Assembly: GCF_030272615.1 (NCBI RefSeq)
Contig: NC_081415.1
Coordinates: 377,349,392-377,413,391 of the forward strand
Length of the DNA stretch: 64,000 nt
Source of the DNA: Cryptomeria japonica
Lineage: Eukaryota; Streptophyta; Pinopsida; Cupressales; Cupressaceae
Reading direction: 5' to 3'
Shown: positions 24,766-36,299 of the stretch, one piece after another
Layout: each line of letters starts with the position of its first letter
How positions within the stretch are numbered: the stretch's first letter is position 1
Program-made: the position numbers and the translations under genes
The notes under the pieces: model-generated
Databases searched by the model: none
Told to the model about the DNA's origin: nothing
What the model saw: the letters and a program-made list of their open reading frames with translations, nothing else

Positions 24766-24965
24766 GAAAGACGTAGCAAACGAACTCGAAATGTGATAAA
24801 ATTTGAAGCACGGATTGAAGATGGACCGAAGATCAGTCTAGTTTAACCAAAAACAATTTTTTTGCATCGGGAAGCGTGCCTTAGAGTAATTTTTTTTTTT
24901 TTCTGTTTTAGCCAAAAATTTAAAGGGGTTGTCCAATTTTGGGAATGCAAAAAATATGGACAACA

Positions 24966-26640
24966 AGGTGGTCTAATTCCAACCAAATAGGTGGTCCCGA
25001 GATTGGGTAAGGGCCTGCATTTGTAAACCTTGAGGGAGTTTGTTGTAGTTTGGTTTCTTAGTACCCTGGTAACATAATTACCCCTTCCTCCTTTAAGGTT
25101 AGGTAGTAACAAGGTTAGATAATAATATAGAAGGCTATGAGTTATAAAATATGGAATTAATTGAAAAAAAAGCATAATAACTTGATAATGCATTCGGTAA
25201 TGTATGATAGTTGTTGAAAACATGACAGCTTCCCAGTAGGGGAACAGACTGACAGTAATGCCCCCTTCCTAACCAATCGATAGGGTGAACCATTAGCCTA
25301 GTCAATTGAGTTCCCACAAGCTAATGGGTAAGCAAACAAGGAATTTGGGAGGTGTATACTTGGCTTGGGCGTAATTTTATACTATAATGGGGTCCAGGGT
25401 TTTATAATTAAATAACATAAGGTCTTGAGTGAAAAATCAAATATATTTCTCTTATGTTATTTAATTATTATTAAGTATGTTTATTGAGGGTCCCACCCTC
25501 ATAAGTTGTTTTTAAAAGGTGGGACACCTAGGAAGTCATAAGGGGACTTAATAAATTGAAAATTAAAAGGGAGATATAAGGGTTTTAAAAGTTAATTGAA
25601 TAAATGCCTAGAGGGGCATCCAAATGGGAGTTATAAGGGGTTTCAAATATCAATAAAAAATAACATATTTTGCCTCTAAAAGGTGCATGGGAATTAGGGA
25701 AAAATGTGAGGCCTATTTGAGGTGAATGAAAGATCATTCAGGTTATTATCTTTTTGGGAGCTTTGGCTGCAGCTTTTTCTGGTTAATGAGGAGGAAACTC
25801 CTCATTGATGACATCTTCTATGCTATTGAAAGATACAGTTTGTGAAATTTGTGACTTCTATCCTACAAGCAACAGGTGGATCCATCAGAACAAATAATCC
25901 AATCATTTACAGGGCTGTTGCAGACTTGTGGAAGCTGATTACATAGGTTTTGGAAGGGTTTTAAGTTTTAACAGATCAAATTGGGTGGTTAGGGCTGATG
26001 GCAACCTTCAATCAATTCACTAGCATTTTGCACACATAATTGAAGGTGTTGCGCTCAGATCTGAAGAATTGCAGGTCCATACTTATGACAGTAGTAGTTT
26101 CTAGCCAGCTACTCATTTTGGGTATGTTTGAATTGGAATTGTAGGGGTTATTTATGAACTGGGTAGCTGTTACATTATTGAAATATTCAGTATTTCGGTC
26201 AGCATTTAGATCTGGATTTTTCAGCTAACAAATTGCATGTTGTTGTTGTATTTCCAGAATTTATTATTTGCTGTTATTTATTATTGTACTTAGCTGAATC
26301 ATCAAAAAGCCAAAAAAACAATAAACCTCTCTGCACCTTCTGTCTAGTCTGAAAGACCACAAAAAAAATAGCATTTTTAACTTAAAAAGAACAAGAAGTA
26401 CGAGTCATTACAATTTAATTGGCATTCATTCCCATTTTGGCGCACTGAGTTATCTTAATGTACCAGGAATAAATGTCAATGGTTAATTTGTAATATTTTG
26501 AAGACTTGATGTTGAATTATTTAATTTGAAGTGTATGTGCAATGAATATAGTTTCTTGGATGTTTTCAGTTATTTTTAATTTTGTCTAAATAGCCATAAC
26601 TTTAGATGTGCTTCAATATTTACATATCATGAAATTTCAT
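24966..26640. mobile_element. LTR-like remnants in intron (right part of split copy)
   Basis: Continues 17839-18666 across the insertion. Words such as AACCTTGAGGGAG and TTGGTTTCTTAG match the reverse complement of 2780-2900. A GAGTCATTACA end lies near 26407. No coding frame. Borders of individual copies are unclear. Confidence 0.4.
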
Positions 26641-26665
26641 ACCTTTTGATGCATTGCATTTGCAG

Positions 26666-26869
26666 GCATACAGCGTAACAAGGCTAACAATTGTTCCATC
26701 TCTTATGCGGGCACTTATTCCTAGTTTACAATCTTCTGATGGACAATCAATTCGTAAACTCCTACGTATTTTAGTGCTTAGTGGAGAGGTTTTTCCTATT
26801 TGGATGTGGGAAGTATTGCACGAGACACTTGGAGAAACAACAATCTTAAATTTATATGGATCAACAGAG
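26666..26869 (+). CDS. AAE19: AAE19-like exon b (adenylation domain, A4-A5)
   Basis: An acceptor TTTGCAG precedes GCATACAGC, and the donor is GAG|GTTGGT. The phase is 0 at both ends; 68 residues. It contains VTRLTIVPSLMRAL and LRILVLSGEVFP, typical of adenylation domains just before motif A5. It ends with NLYGSTE, the A5 YGxTE motif that contacts AMP. It continues exactly into exon c: the next codons are Val-Ser-Gly-Asp, giving the family's STEVSGD. The intron before it is 11.1 kb and contains the 6.3-kb LTR insertion at 18667-24965. Confidence 0.85.
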
Positions 26870-26999
26870 GTTGGTTGTATGCTTTCATCCATAGAAGTGC
26901 AAGTACTATATTATACAATGTTTAAGAGATGAATATATGTATGCTTTTTTTAATATTGTTTTCTTAAGCATTGTCAAATATCTTTGTTTTCAAAACCTT

Positions 27000-27300
27000 C
27001 ACAGATATCAGTAAAGAAGGTGAAGCATTTCCAATGATCTTTGCGAATGAAACCTTTATAGATTTAGGCTTTTAGCAATGATCTTTGCTATCAAATTCTT
27101 CACAACTTAAGTAATTATCTCTACAATCAATGCTACAATGTCAATGATCTTTGCAACCAACATTATAACATTTTAGGTTCAACAAAGATCTTTATGATAA
27201 ATGTTACTACCATTCATCAATGATCTTTGCGACCAACACAACTACTGTTTTAGGTTAAAAAATTATCTTTGCAATCAACATTACAATCATTCAATAATGA
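27000..27300. repeat. AATGATCTTTGC short dispersed repeat
   Basis: The word AATGATCTTTGC or a close variant appears about six times (near 27032, 27076, 27143, 27185, 27222, 27260), interleaved with AACA/TTACAA words. It looks like a decayed tandem repeat in the intron. Confidence 0.5.
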
Positions 27301-27453
27301 AACATCACTTTTTACAATTGAGAGACTACAATTTTTTTATGTACAGTATTCAATAGAAGTGTTATTTCCTAAAGTGCTTGTTATCACAAAAGCTCGCACC
27401 CTTGCTGAGCTATCAACTCAGCAACCTTGTGAAACATGGAAACAACCCCGAAG

Positions 27454-29264
27454 TGTGGGACCTTGCGCAAGGGGGTTGAATCTCCGGAGAAGGCCAGCTT
27501 CCTTCTCAATCTAGGTGTAGGTGTTGAACCAACTCAACACTTCAAAACTAACTCCTAGGCCTATCCTAAAAAATTGCAGAGGTAAAGGGAAGAGAGAATT
27601 GCTTGAAATAAAAGGAGGTGATGCACCAAGAAGAGATTGTTCCTCTCCCCACCCGAAATGGCACAAGGAATCAATTGAAATACCCAAGAAATGCACAAAC
27701 TTCAGTTGCATGAGTGACCCAAACGCATGTATGGAGGTTAGAATTTGCTAAGTGTCAAGAGGGGAGAAGGATTCCCACAAGTCACACTCAGAAAAACAAG
27801 TTAACACAACATATATGGAGAGAAGAGCCACAAAACATACACTTATGATGAAGGTAAGGAAACATACACAACATGCATAAGTTGAAGGAAGGCAAGAATG
27901 TAATTTCAATTCATTCAAAGGCCAAAGGCCAAACTTACAGTTGCAGAAATGCAAAAATAATTACAAATCTCGAGAGAAGAGAAAGAGCATAGGAAGGCTC
28001 AAGGCAGCAGGGAGAAAACCCTTTACAATGAGGCTTAACAGCCTTTATATAGAAAAATGGTTACAAGAGTGATCATGACCCCTGTATGTCAGTCTGGGAG
28101 TGTAGGGAAGTGCATGCAGTTGACTTGTACATGTAAGCAACCTAGCCATACCCACAAAAGGCAACTTTGAGAAGGTGAATTGTCTGACCTTCCAAAGTCA
28201 GAGTATGCAGACATGACATAAGTCACCACAACAAGCATGGCCCCGTACCTCCCTTGATGGAAATCCTGCCAAAAACCTTAAATGCACCCCTGTGGCTCCA
28301 CAAAAGGTGCATAAGTCACCAAAACTGTCGGAGCATTTAAAGCTTTGAGGGTCGATCACGCCATCCGGAAGTGTCGCCAGTCGGAAAGAAGTCCAGGGAC
28401 TTCAGAAGCTCGGGCTCCCGAAGTGGGTAAGACAAGGAAAGAATTTCAGAACCTTGGGGTTCCGGAGTTCCGGAGAAGGATAACGAAGAGCAGCAAGGAA
28501 CTTTGGGACCTCGGGGTTCCGGAGAACCAAAAAAAAGGCTAAGGAAAGAACTTCGGAACCTTGGGGTTCCGGAGTTGCGGGATAGAGAGAGGAAGAGAAG
28601 GAAAGGAACTTCGGAACCTCGGGGTTCCGGAGTTCTGAGGAAACTAGAGAGAAAAGGCGAGGAGGGACGGAACTTCAGAACCTCGGGGTTCCAGAGTCCT
28701 AGAGAGAAGGGGAAGCAAAGGAAGAGAACTTCGGAACCTGGGGGTTCCAAAGTTATGGAGAAAAGAAGGAAGAAAGGCTAGGGGGGAAACCTCGAAACCT
28801 CAAGGTTTCAGAGCTCTAGGGAATTGCACAAATGAACTTCGGAACCTCGGGGTTTCGGAGTTCCGGGGAAGGGAAGAAGAAAAGAAAGGAACTCTGGTAC
28901 CTCGGGGTTCTAGAGAGAAGAAGAGAAAGGGAAAGAAGGAGAGGAACTTCAGAAACTTGGGGTTCCAGATTTCCGGGAAAAGAAAGGAGAGGCATTAAAG
29001 GGAAGGAACTTCGGAACCTCGGGGTTCCGGAGTTCCGGAGAAGGAGAACAGGAGAAGTTAAAGGGAAAGAACCTCAGAACCCCGGGGGGTTCCGGGGGAG
29101 AAAGAAAAGGCCAAGGGAGGAACTTCCTCCGGACAAGGCAACACTTAACACTTCACACTTCATGATTCTTTTGCTTTCTCCTTGATCAACTAGGGCAATG
29201 CCAGTCCATGGATTGTATCTCTGATCGGTTCTTACTGATGGACAAAGGGTGTCATAAAATGACA
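27454..29264 (-). mobile_element. LTR-like unit with hairpin array, no ORF
   Basis: Starts TGTGGGACCTTGCGC. On the minus strand a TTTTTCTATATAAAGGC promoter core lies near 28043-28055, about 590 bp from that end, and a hairpin array lies upstream of it (28385-29125). This is the same order as in the three large insertions, without an ORF. A possible right end is the palindrome TGTCATAAAATGACA near 29250-29264. I found no convincing target duplication, so the right border is uncertain. Confidence 0.5.
28385..29125. repeat. GGAACCTCGGGGTTCC hairpin array
   Basis: About 13 units with a period of 50-65 bp. Each unit is an imperfect palindrome: GGAACTTCGGAACC, a 3-base loop, then GGTTCCGGAGTTCC. 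Spacers are strongly purine-rich (AAGGAAAGAAG type). The array is far more GC-rich than the surrounding intron. Open frames on both strands are a by-product of the repeat. Confidence 0.85.
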
Positions 29265-29369
29265 AGTGCCTAAAGCATTTGAAGAATATTAGTGGTTGTG
29301 CTTGTCTCCCTCAAATTTGTTAGAAATCACTCTTCGTCTCAAGTGTGGTGAATCTTAGAGCCTACACAT

Positions 29370-29502
29370 TTTGAATGGGCTTCCTCACTTTACCAGTTTT
29401 GGTAGACTCACTTGTTTTCCCCTTGGCAGTGGTGTTTTGAATGGGCTTCCTGACTTTCCCAATTTTGGTAGATTCACTTGTTTTCCCCTTGGCAGTGGTG
29501 TG
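29370..29502. repeat. Two tandem copies of a 65-bp unit
   Basis: The unit starting TTTTGAATGGGCTTCCT and ending CCTTGGCAGTGGTG occurs twice in a row with few differences. On the minus strand one frame reads a Lys/Thr-rich peptide repeat (KGKTSESTK, KVRKPIQN), possibly the tail of a lost ORF. Confidence 0.6.
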
Positions 29503-30352
29503 AATGTTGTGGACTATGTTCTCACCAGCAAGACCCTCATTCCTCTCATCTATGTTTTACTTGTTTCTTTGTAAGACCCTCCATACTGGTTTTCACCCTT
29601 CTCTCTCCTCTCCCACCTTGCCCCCTAGCATTAGACATACTACAATCCAGTTTGATGATGAATATACTGTTGAGTCTCTCCCTTCTTGTGTTTGGGTTCT
29701 ATTCCCTCCCTCTTTGCAACACTAAATCTTTTTATGAGTTTATACATCAAGCCCTTTGGGACATTTCATTTGAATGTTGCCCCCACACCATGCATTATTC
29801 TAGGTCCCCTTCCCATCATAGATCCTACACGATGAATCAATGGGATGATGATGAATGTAAATCCCTTAATGGGAGACTTCGGTTTCCCCTAGCCAATGAC
29901 CCTCCATACTCACCCTACGTAGGCAATAATACTGTTATCTTCTCCAACATAAGAAATGAGAGTTTGTTGCATCTAGAAGGCTTGCACTCCTTGCTAATCT
30001 CCACTAATCACCAATCTTTTCTTGAGAAAAATCATAGTTTTTGACATTACTCCCAATGCACGGGTCTGCCCCTCTATTATTTTCTAGACCATCTTCTAGC
30101 TGTTGCTTCTACTCCTCCACCATCTTCTATCTTCTCCACTTTTTCCATCAAGAGGGCTATTTTCAAAGTTGTGCCTGCACCGACAAAGTAGTTGATTAAG
30201 GTGTCCAAGTTGAGTTCTTCAAATATGGTGTGCATTCCCTTGCCTTTGCCCTTGCCATTTTCTTCAACGAGGTAGTGTGTTGAGTTTTCCTCAATCATGG
30301 GCCCAGCACATCAATTAGTCCATTCGTAAGTTTGTGGCGCTGTTATACTCGG
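29503..30352. other. Unassigned intron DNA with a 188-codon plus-strand open frame
   Basis: A plus-strand frame is open from 29478 to 30044, but I recognise no domain. A minus-strand frame at 30077-30298 is Gly/Lys/Glu-rich. These may be pieces of a decayed element; neither is called as a gene. Confidence 0.3.
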
Positions 30353-32124
30353 TGTAATGACCTCCCCTGTTTGCTACTAATTTTTCCCCTCTTTACTTCT
30401 CAGTGATTTTGTTAAACAGTTTGCAGTTGCATGCATTCACTGGAAGAGAACATTAAACTTGCTGCTCATGAAAACTCAGTTTGCTGATGGTTTTGTTATT
30501 TGTTTCAGACTTGCAATAGTTTTATGATTTGCAATATGTTTCGAGGAATTCTAATTTTTGCAAAGGGAATTCACAACATGAACATACAAACTAGACACTT
30601 TGCTGTCATAAAGTCCTAATATGGTTTTCAATGTGTAAATCGCTGTTGTTACAAGCTTCCTTGAAGAGCAAATACTTAACTCTGAAACTTTAGTACATGA
30701 AATGAATAAACAACTTAATTCCAACACGAAATACCTCAACTAGGATAAAGAAAGAAGATTGCATGTCTACTGTCACAATTTGCAGGTAATGAATCATCTT
30801 CAGCCTTCAATCTTATCATTCCATCAAACATAGAAACACTCCCAGCTAAACAAGCACTCAGCTTCATTAAGCAATAACTATTGACATAGAACAAGCAGCT
30901 ACAGGTGTGTTATGACAATCTGAGCATAGGCAGGTCTTCAATTTAATGTAACAGGTGCAGAATAACATGAATACCCCTGATGATCAACTCCAAACATGCA
31001 TACAATATCACCCAAGGGTTACCAATTACTCAACAAAGGCCAAGCTCTGCTGTTCTCCCTCAAAATGGTAAGAAATGCCAAGTTTCAGGTCTGCAATGAC
31101 ATTCGGTCATACCTAGCAAGCTTCCCAAGCACCAATGTCCAATCTATGTAGAAAATGAATCACACAGGTCTTCTACAACAAGCTTTTAGGAAGATGTACA
31201 GACAATAAAGCCTAGAAAATTCCACAATCAGCTCCCACATACCAAGGCTAGTATGGCGCTTCTCCCTAGGAGGGCAATTCTTCAGCAATAAATCAGTTCT
31301 TCACCAAAATGAGCATATATTACCTTGAAATGAGGCACCCAACTCTCAATCCTCCAAAAACTCTTCATCACATTCTCCTGCAATCCAGTCACTGATAGAA
31401 TCCACTCAAGACCTCTCAAAGCTGAAGCACTGTGAAATCCCTGTAAGATATCTCCAATAACACCAGCTAGGGTAGATCAATCACAACCAAAATTGATTTT
31501 CAAAAGAGGGTTTTCGTCCTCCAAAGTCTGAGATGGACCATGTTCGATCTCTAAACCACACAGCAGTGAATATAGAAATGAAAATGTTAAAGTTGCTTGC
31601 AAATCCCATTGGGAATAAATTGCGATTTTACCTGTGAATTCGGATGCTAAGGCATCCAATAATTGAAATCCTCAAATTGATTACATTCAACATCGAAGGT
31701 GAATGGAATCACTTGCTATGAAATAGAGGTTTTTGACTCCATTTCAGAGGCCTTGCAGCACATTGACAATCCTTTTATGAGATTGTTTCACAGGATATGA
31801 GGGTTTTCATCCTCAAGTCCGAAACCAGAGGGTTTCCGTCCTCGGGCAAAAAGGGAAGATCTTCCGTTCTTTCGAGAAATAAAATCTCAACGAGCATATC
31901 TCTCTCAAAGAGCAGCTTTGCCTTTCATAATTTTTCCCCATGGCTTTTCACCTTCTTTTTCCTGTATTTTATTTTAATATTTATTTGAACTTAATATTAA
32001 AAATTTACCTTGTGAAGCTTTTTAATTTAATAATAAAGTTTAGTTGCACTTTATCTATAAATTAAAGTTATTTTGAGCAACTTAATATTAAATTATTTTG
32101 ATTATGCAAAAAGGAGACATGACA
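30353..32124 (-). mobile_element. Probable solo LTR, TGTAATG family
   Basis: Starts TGTAATGACCTCCCC and ends AAAAAGGAGACATGACA. The last 130 bp (AATAATAAAG, TTTAGTTGCAC, AAATTAAAGTTATT) resembles 17680-17838. No primer-binding site or coding DNA adjoins. The flanks CTCGG and ATGCG do not match, so it is either old or its ends are not exact. Confidence 0.5.
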
Positions 32125-32355
32125 ATGCGTCTATATATTAACAAACACATATATATGTCATATTTATGTATATGCTTATGTGTTTGTTTGCATACACAAA
32201 TTTTTTCGTATTTGTTTCTATATATATAGAAGTCAATGACAAATGTGTGTTTGTATATAAACACATAAATTTAAGTTTTAACTTGTACTTGAGTATTTAT
32301 GTTGAGTCTGTGATGTAATATTTCAAGCAAGGGTTTTCTTATTTGATTGTCACAG

Positions 32356-33156
32356 GTATCAGGAGACTGTGCATATTTTGATTGCAAAGCATTGCCAAAA
32401 ATTTTAGAAGAGGTGCCACTAATCACTGTTCCTATTGGGAAGCCGATTTTGGGTTGTGAGCTTTTGTTGGCTGAAGAAACAGACTCTTCAGCACTGTCCA
32501 ATAGGGAAGGAGAAATTCTGGTTGGAGGTAAATGTCTCGCAATGAAATATTTGAATGATGCTTCAGCCAATGCTTCAAAATTTATTAAGTTGAATGTCAC
32601 TCGTGGAATCTGTGACATTGTTTCAAATGATGAAGTTAACAGTGGTACGTACTTCAGAACTGGTGACTTTGCAAGAAAGCTTAATGATGGCAATTATGTT
32701 TTTATTGGAAGAAAAGATCGCATGGTCAAAGTCAATGGGCAGAGGGTTGCTTTGGAAGAAATAGAATACAATATGAGAAAACATCCTCATGTAGCAGATG
32801 CTGCTGTTTCTTTTCATCACTGTAAACATAATAATAATTATATAGCAGCATACGTCATCTTGAAAGAAGTTGATCAATCATATCTCTATAGTGGTAGCCA
32901 AAATCAGAATACACATGATCCTTGGAATATGGATGCTAGAAAATATATGTCTGTGTCATTGAGAACCTGGTTGGAGCAGAGGCTACCAGCTGCAATGATC
33001 CCTTGTAGATTTCACTTTATTGGAGCATTACCACTGTTGCCTTCTGGAAAAATAAATTATGAAGCATTGCCTCAAACTGAATCCATCTTTCAGGAAACAG
33101 GAAAAGAGTATTCTGGAAAATATTTGGATGATAAATATATCCAAATTATAAAACAG
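32356..33156 (+). CDS. AAE19: AAE19-like exon c (adenylation C-terminal part and lid)
   Basis: An acceptor GTCACAG precedes GTATCAGG, and the donor is CAG|GTTTGT. Phase 0 at both ends; 267 residues. It has GEILVGG (A6), YFRTGDFARKLNDGNYVFIG (A7, with the ribose-binding Asp), GRKDRMVKVNGQRVALEE (A8 hinge region) and LPLLPSGKINYEAL (A10, with the catalytic Lys). A basic and Asp/Tyr-rich tail leads to the carrier domain. All key adenylation residues visible are intact. The preceding 5.5-kb intron holds two LTR-type insertions. Confidence 0.88.
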
Positions 33157-33639
33157 GTTTGTTTTTGTAACTCTTCTTTTTAAGTATTACCCTCAGTTTA
33201 CATCTTTTGTGCTTAATTCAAAATTCACTTGTCAAAATATCAATTGTTGTAAGAGGAAAGTTTTGTTTTAATAGGGGTGAGAGATTATATTGTACAATTC
33301 ATTCTTAGTAGGGCCTTGTTTAGGTTTTTAGAGACACAATGTTAGCTTCATGGGAAATCTTCATAGAAGGGAATCATCAATTAAGATGTGTTGAGAATGG
33401 TATTATAGTTTATATCATTTTAATGTTTATCCGATAAGCAATTCTCTTATAAGTCACAAGCAGACTCATTACCTAATGGTTTAGATCGTGGGCTTTCCTT
33501 TGTAATTCCTGACACATTCCCCATCTAAATCATGCGACAGGATGACTGAAAAGATATGCTTTGTAGCATGAATTTTATTTGCCTTTGCTCAATCATGCAT
33601 CCATTCTCACACTAATCTTATATTTTCTCTTAAATGCAG

Positions 33640-34430
33640 GTTTTTAGAAGAGTTCTTATGGTTGAGGAAATTTCTGATTCTGATGATTTGTTTTTACTTG
33701 GTGGGACTTCAATATCTGCAGCACATGTTGCTCATACATTGGGAGTTGATATGCCCTTTATTTACAAGCATCCAAGTCCTATAAAGATTCATAAGGCCAT
33801 CCTGCAAGTTCCAGAATTGCTGGAAAGTATTAGAAGCCTTGATTCCATTTCAAAACTTTCACTAGAAAAGAGTAAGTATGGAAAAGAAAAAGATACCGAG
33901 GGCAGATCAAATCAACATTTTTACAATCTGATTGTTCCTGAAACTTCAAGCTCTATTGACATGAGATACGAAAAAGTTGATTCCTTTGGTTCCCTTATGC
34001 ATGTAGCTGAAAGAGTTTCCTTTGAGGGGATTGCGGACAACCCTATGAAAAGTAAATTACCAGGAGATGATCTAAGTTTTAATGGTGTTGTTTGCAAACC
34101 TCAAAAAGAGCAATGTTCCATACAATATCAATTGCAAAACAATATTGAAACTGGTTTGGAAAATTGGGTTTCTGGTCTTAATTTACCACAAGGAGTGGCA
34201 TTCAGTAGATGTAACAGAATTATATCTCAAGGAGGATTTGACAATACTTTAATCCTTCAGAATTCAAAAGTAGTTTTCAGAAATCAAGTTTCGGCTAATA
34301 TATGCCCACTTTGGAAAGTTTTGCTGCACTCCTGTGTTGATGCATCACCTTTGGTTGTGATATGGACTGGAAATTGCTATGTATTTATTGGCTCTCATGC
34401 AAGCAAATTTTACTGCATTGATGCATCGAG
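33640..34430 (+). CDS. AAE19: AAE19-like exon d (carrier domain, linker, propeller start)
   Basis: An acceptor AAATGCAG precedes GTTTTTAGA; the donor is TCGAG|GTAGCA, leaving phase 2. There are 263 full codons. The first part is a phosphopantetheine carrier domain, with SDDLFLLGGTSISAAHVAHTL; the Ser of GGTS is the expected 4'-phosphopantetheine site. A roughly 150-residue polar linker of low conservation follows. The exon ends with LWKVLLHSCVDASPLVVIW and the FIGSHASKFYCIDA repeat signature, which starts the C-terminal PQQ-like propeller of AASDH-type proteins. The next propeller exon was not found in the window. Confidence 0.85.
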
Positions 34431-36285
34431 GTAGCACCTTGCATGCTTATTCTTGGCACCTGTTTTTGATATTTCTTGATGTAGATAGCTTTAGCCTTTC
34501 ATGAAGATGCCCACCTTTTTTGTCCTTTGTGTGATTTGCTTCTCATTACTTCACTATATCCAATATATTATCACAGTAAATAAAAAATTAGCATCACATA
34601 ATATAAATAGTAAATAAATTAGAAGTTGGAGTTAACCATTCTTGCCTATAAATCATACTCTTACAGCCCAACCTGGAACCAATTAGTTTATCCTTGGAAT
34701 ATGGGAGAAGTAAACTTTATAATAGTAAGCCTTTATTTTAGTTTTAACAATGTATATATAGCATCAGCTGGGATTTCAATTTCATGTTGGGATACCACAA
34801 TTTAATGGTAACAATTATTTTCTATACGAGAACTCAATAAGAAAATTAGCCCATTTGAAAGTTAGACATCTTTCATTGGACTATGATTCCAAATATTTCA
34901 CTTTGATAGCAATTTTGCAAACATTACTTTGAGACAATTTGGTTATTCACTTATTTGTGATTTAATGGAGGACCATTTAGATTGGGAATGAATAGATTGT
35001 TTTAGCTGCAATTTCTTTTCGTTTTTGGTATTTCCTTTTTTTGAAGGATTAAAGGAAACACTAGGAGGTGTTTCCTCTACATGATTTCTTCCATAGATGA
35101 AGTATTTGAAGGATGCCTCTTTGGCCAATAAGGCTAAGACAGTTCGTTCTTTCTGTGTAATCTTGTTGCAGTAAAAATAATGTATTGTATATTTATTGCT
35201 CCTATATTAGGGTTTAATTTGAAATATTCAAGATGTTGGTTGCCTCTTTTTAGCAAAACATGGTTTGCATGGGGAGGAAAAGGGGAAACTCTCAGCGCTC
35301 AAAAACAGGGCACACATAAAATTATTCCAGGAACAAGGTCAACAAACAACAACGGAATTGATGTAGAGAAACAATTAAGGATGTATGGGAGTTGGTAAGA
35401 TGAGAAAAGAGGCTGGAAGTGGTTTGACATCCATAAAGGTGGTTTTTATTATTTTACCAATATCATAGTTGCTGCCCCTTGAGCTTAAGGCTGCTTTTTG
35501 AAGGATGGTATGGTGTGATGCAGGGGCATCTCTTTCCCTTTCTTTGTTTGTGTTTCTTCTTTCAATTTTGGTTTTTGTTCAGTTTGTTTCCGCAGGTCAG
35601 TTTTGTTTCGTTTGGAATAAGGGGGTTTTGTGCTTTTGTTGGAGGCCATAAGCTTCATCTCTCATGATTTCCTGTCACAGGCTCACTTTTCTGACTTCCT
35701 GCCACATCAGCGACAGGAAGGCAATAGGCAACGAACCGACAGTTTCAAATGGGAAGCGTTGGTAGTTAGTCGTTGTGAAACAATTGCCCAGCTTCGTTGT
35801 GAACTGGCTGCTAGTCTATTAGTAGTTGGATTGCTCGAGTATCAGGGTGGGTCGAATTCCTACGAGGAGGCTGGAACAGAGAGTCAGAGAAAGAGTTTGG
35901 GCAGAGACCGGCCACATGTGTGAACAGAGGATGGATGTTAAAACAGGTGTCATGAGTTTGTAATAAATTCTAACACTGCAGATCGATTCCTCAAGGGATC
36001 GAGTAATTTTTGTAATAGCCGGGAAACATTGTGAATGGGAATAGTTTCTGTTTCATTGTGCATTGTCCGGCCTAAATTGTAAGAAGCTATGTTCTGTCTC
36101 TTGTCATAATTGGAGCAGACTGTTGATGTAATTGATTCTCTGGTTATTACCTGAACTTCCTATCATTATTGCTTCTGTCATTTTGATTGTTTGCTGTTGT
36201 GTGTTGCGCTGCTCCTTCATAAACTGATCTGTCTTGATGTTGATATCTCCCTTGATAATCCTTTCACAGGCTGGCAGGACTATGA
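34431..36285. other. Intron DNA, no supported gene
   Basis: Searched by eye for propeller exons and TE motifs; none found. The part next to 36286 is probably the interior of the minus-strand element whose 5' LTR follows. Confidence 0.35.
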
Positions 36286-36297
36286 GCTCTGATACCA
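36286..36297 (-). promoter_or_regulatory. Primer-binding site, tRNA-iMet type
   Basis: GCTCTGATACCA on the plus strand, two bases from the LTR start TGTAATGTTCCC. Confidence 0.82.
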
Positions 36298-36299
36298 CT

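Larger units (their letters stand above)
18667..24965 (-). mobile_element. Giant LTR-type insertion 1 (6.3 kb) with ORF
   Basis: Starts TGTTGGTTG and ends TGGACAACA. AGGTG precedes (18662-18666) and follows (24966-24970) it, a perfect 5-bp target duplication, so the borders are firm. The two ends are not copies of each other, and no gag, protease, RT or integrase is present. On the minus strand the order is: terminal hairpin GTTGTCCA...TGGACAAC, an array of CTTGCAATCGGG-type hairpins (23.2-24.8 kb), a broken roughly 1,100-codon ORF (23101-19727), a TATA box (near 19452-19460), and about 790 bp to the end. I read it as one LTR (U3-R-U5) with an ORF inside U3, left as a solo LTR. A non-autonomous element of another kind is the alternative. 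Confidence 0.75.
15337..34430 (+). other. AAE19: Partial multi-exon gene: acyl-activating enzyme 19 / AASDH-like
   Basis: Four in-frame exons are joined by introns of 11,132, 5,486 and 483 bp, all GT...AG. Together they encode about 485 residues. The order, adenylation-domain second half, carrier domain, linker, propeller start, is that of plant acyl-activating enzyme 19 and animal AASDH (ACSF4), whose C-terminus is a PQQ-binding-like beta-propeller. The first exon here starts in phase 1 and the last ends in phase 2, so coding exons lie on both sides. No exon with the adenylation P-loop or further propeller blades is visible at 1-15336 or 34431-64000. Both outer introns are therefore either very long (at least 15 kb and 29.5 kb) or the gene is truncated. 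The exons are undamaged, which argues for a functional gene. Confidence 0.78.

Noticed and set aside
18667-24965. The 6-7 kb insertions as DNA transposons (short TGTTG/CAACA inverted ends, 5-bp duplication)
   Set aside because: Inverted similarity is limited to five bases, there is no transposase motif, and a TATA box near one end fits an LTR better. Kept as the alternative reading.
28337-29185. Long open frames on both strands in the intron array
   Set aside because: They follow from the stop-poor GC-rich repeat and encode only a repeated low-complexity peptide.
29478-30044. 188-codon plus-strand open frame as a gene
   Set aside because: No domain, odd composition (Ser/Leu/Pro/Phe-rich), and it overlaps a tandem duplication; no evidence of coding.
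15337-34430. Bacterial-type non-ribosomal peptide synthetase module
   Set aside because: The adenylation-carrier order matches, but the introns, the propeller C-terminus and the sequence type fit the eukaryotic AAE19/AASDH family.
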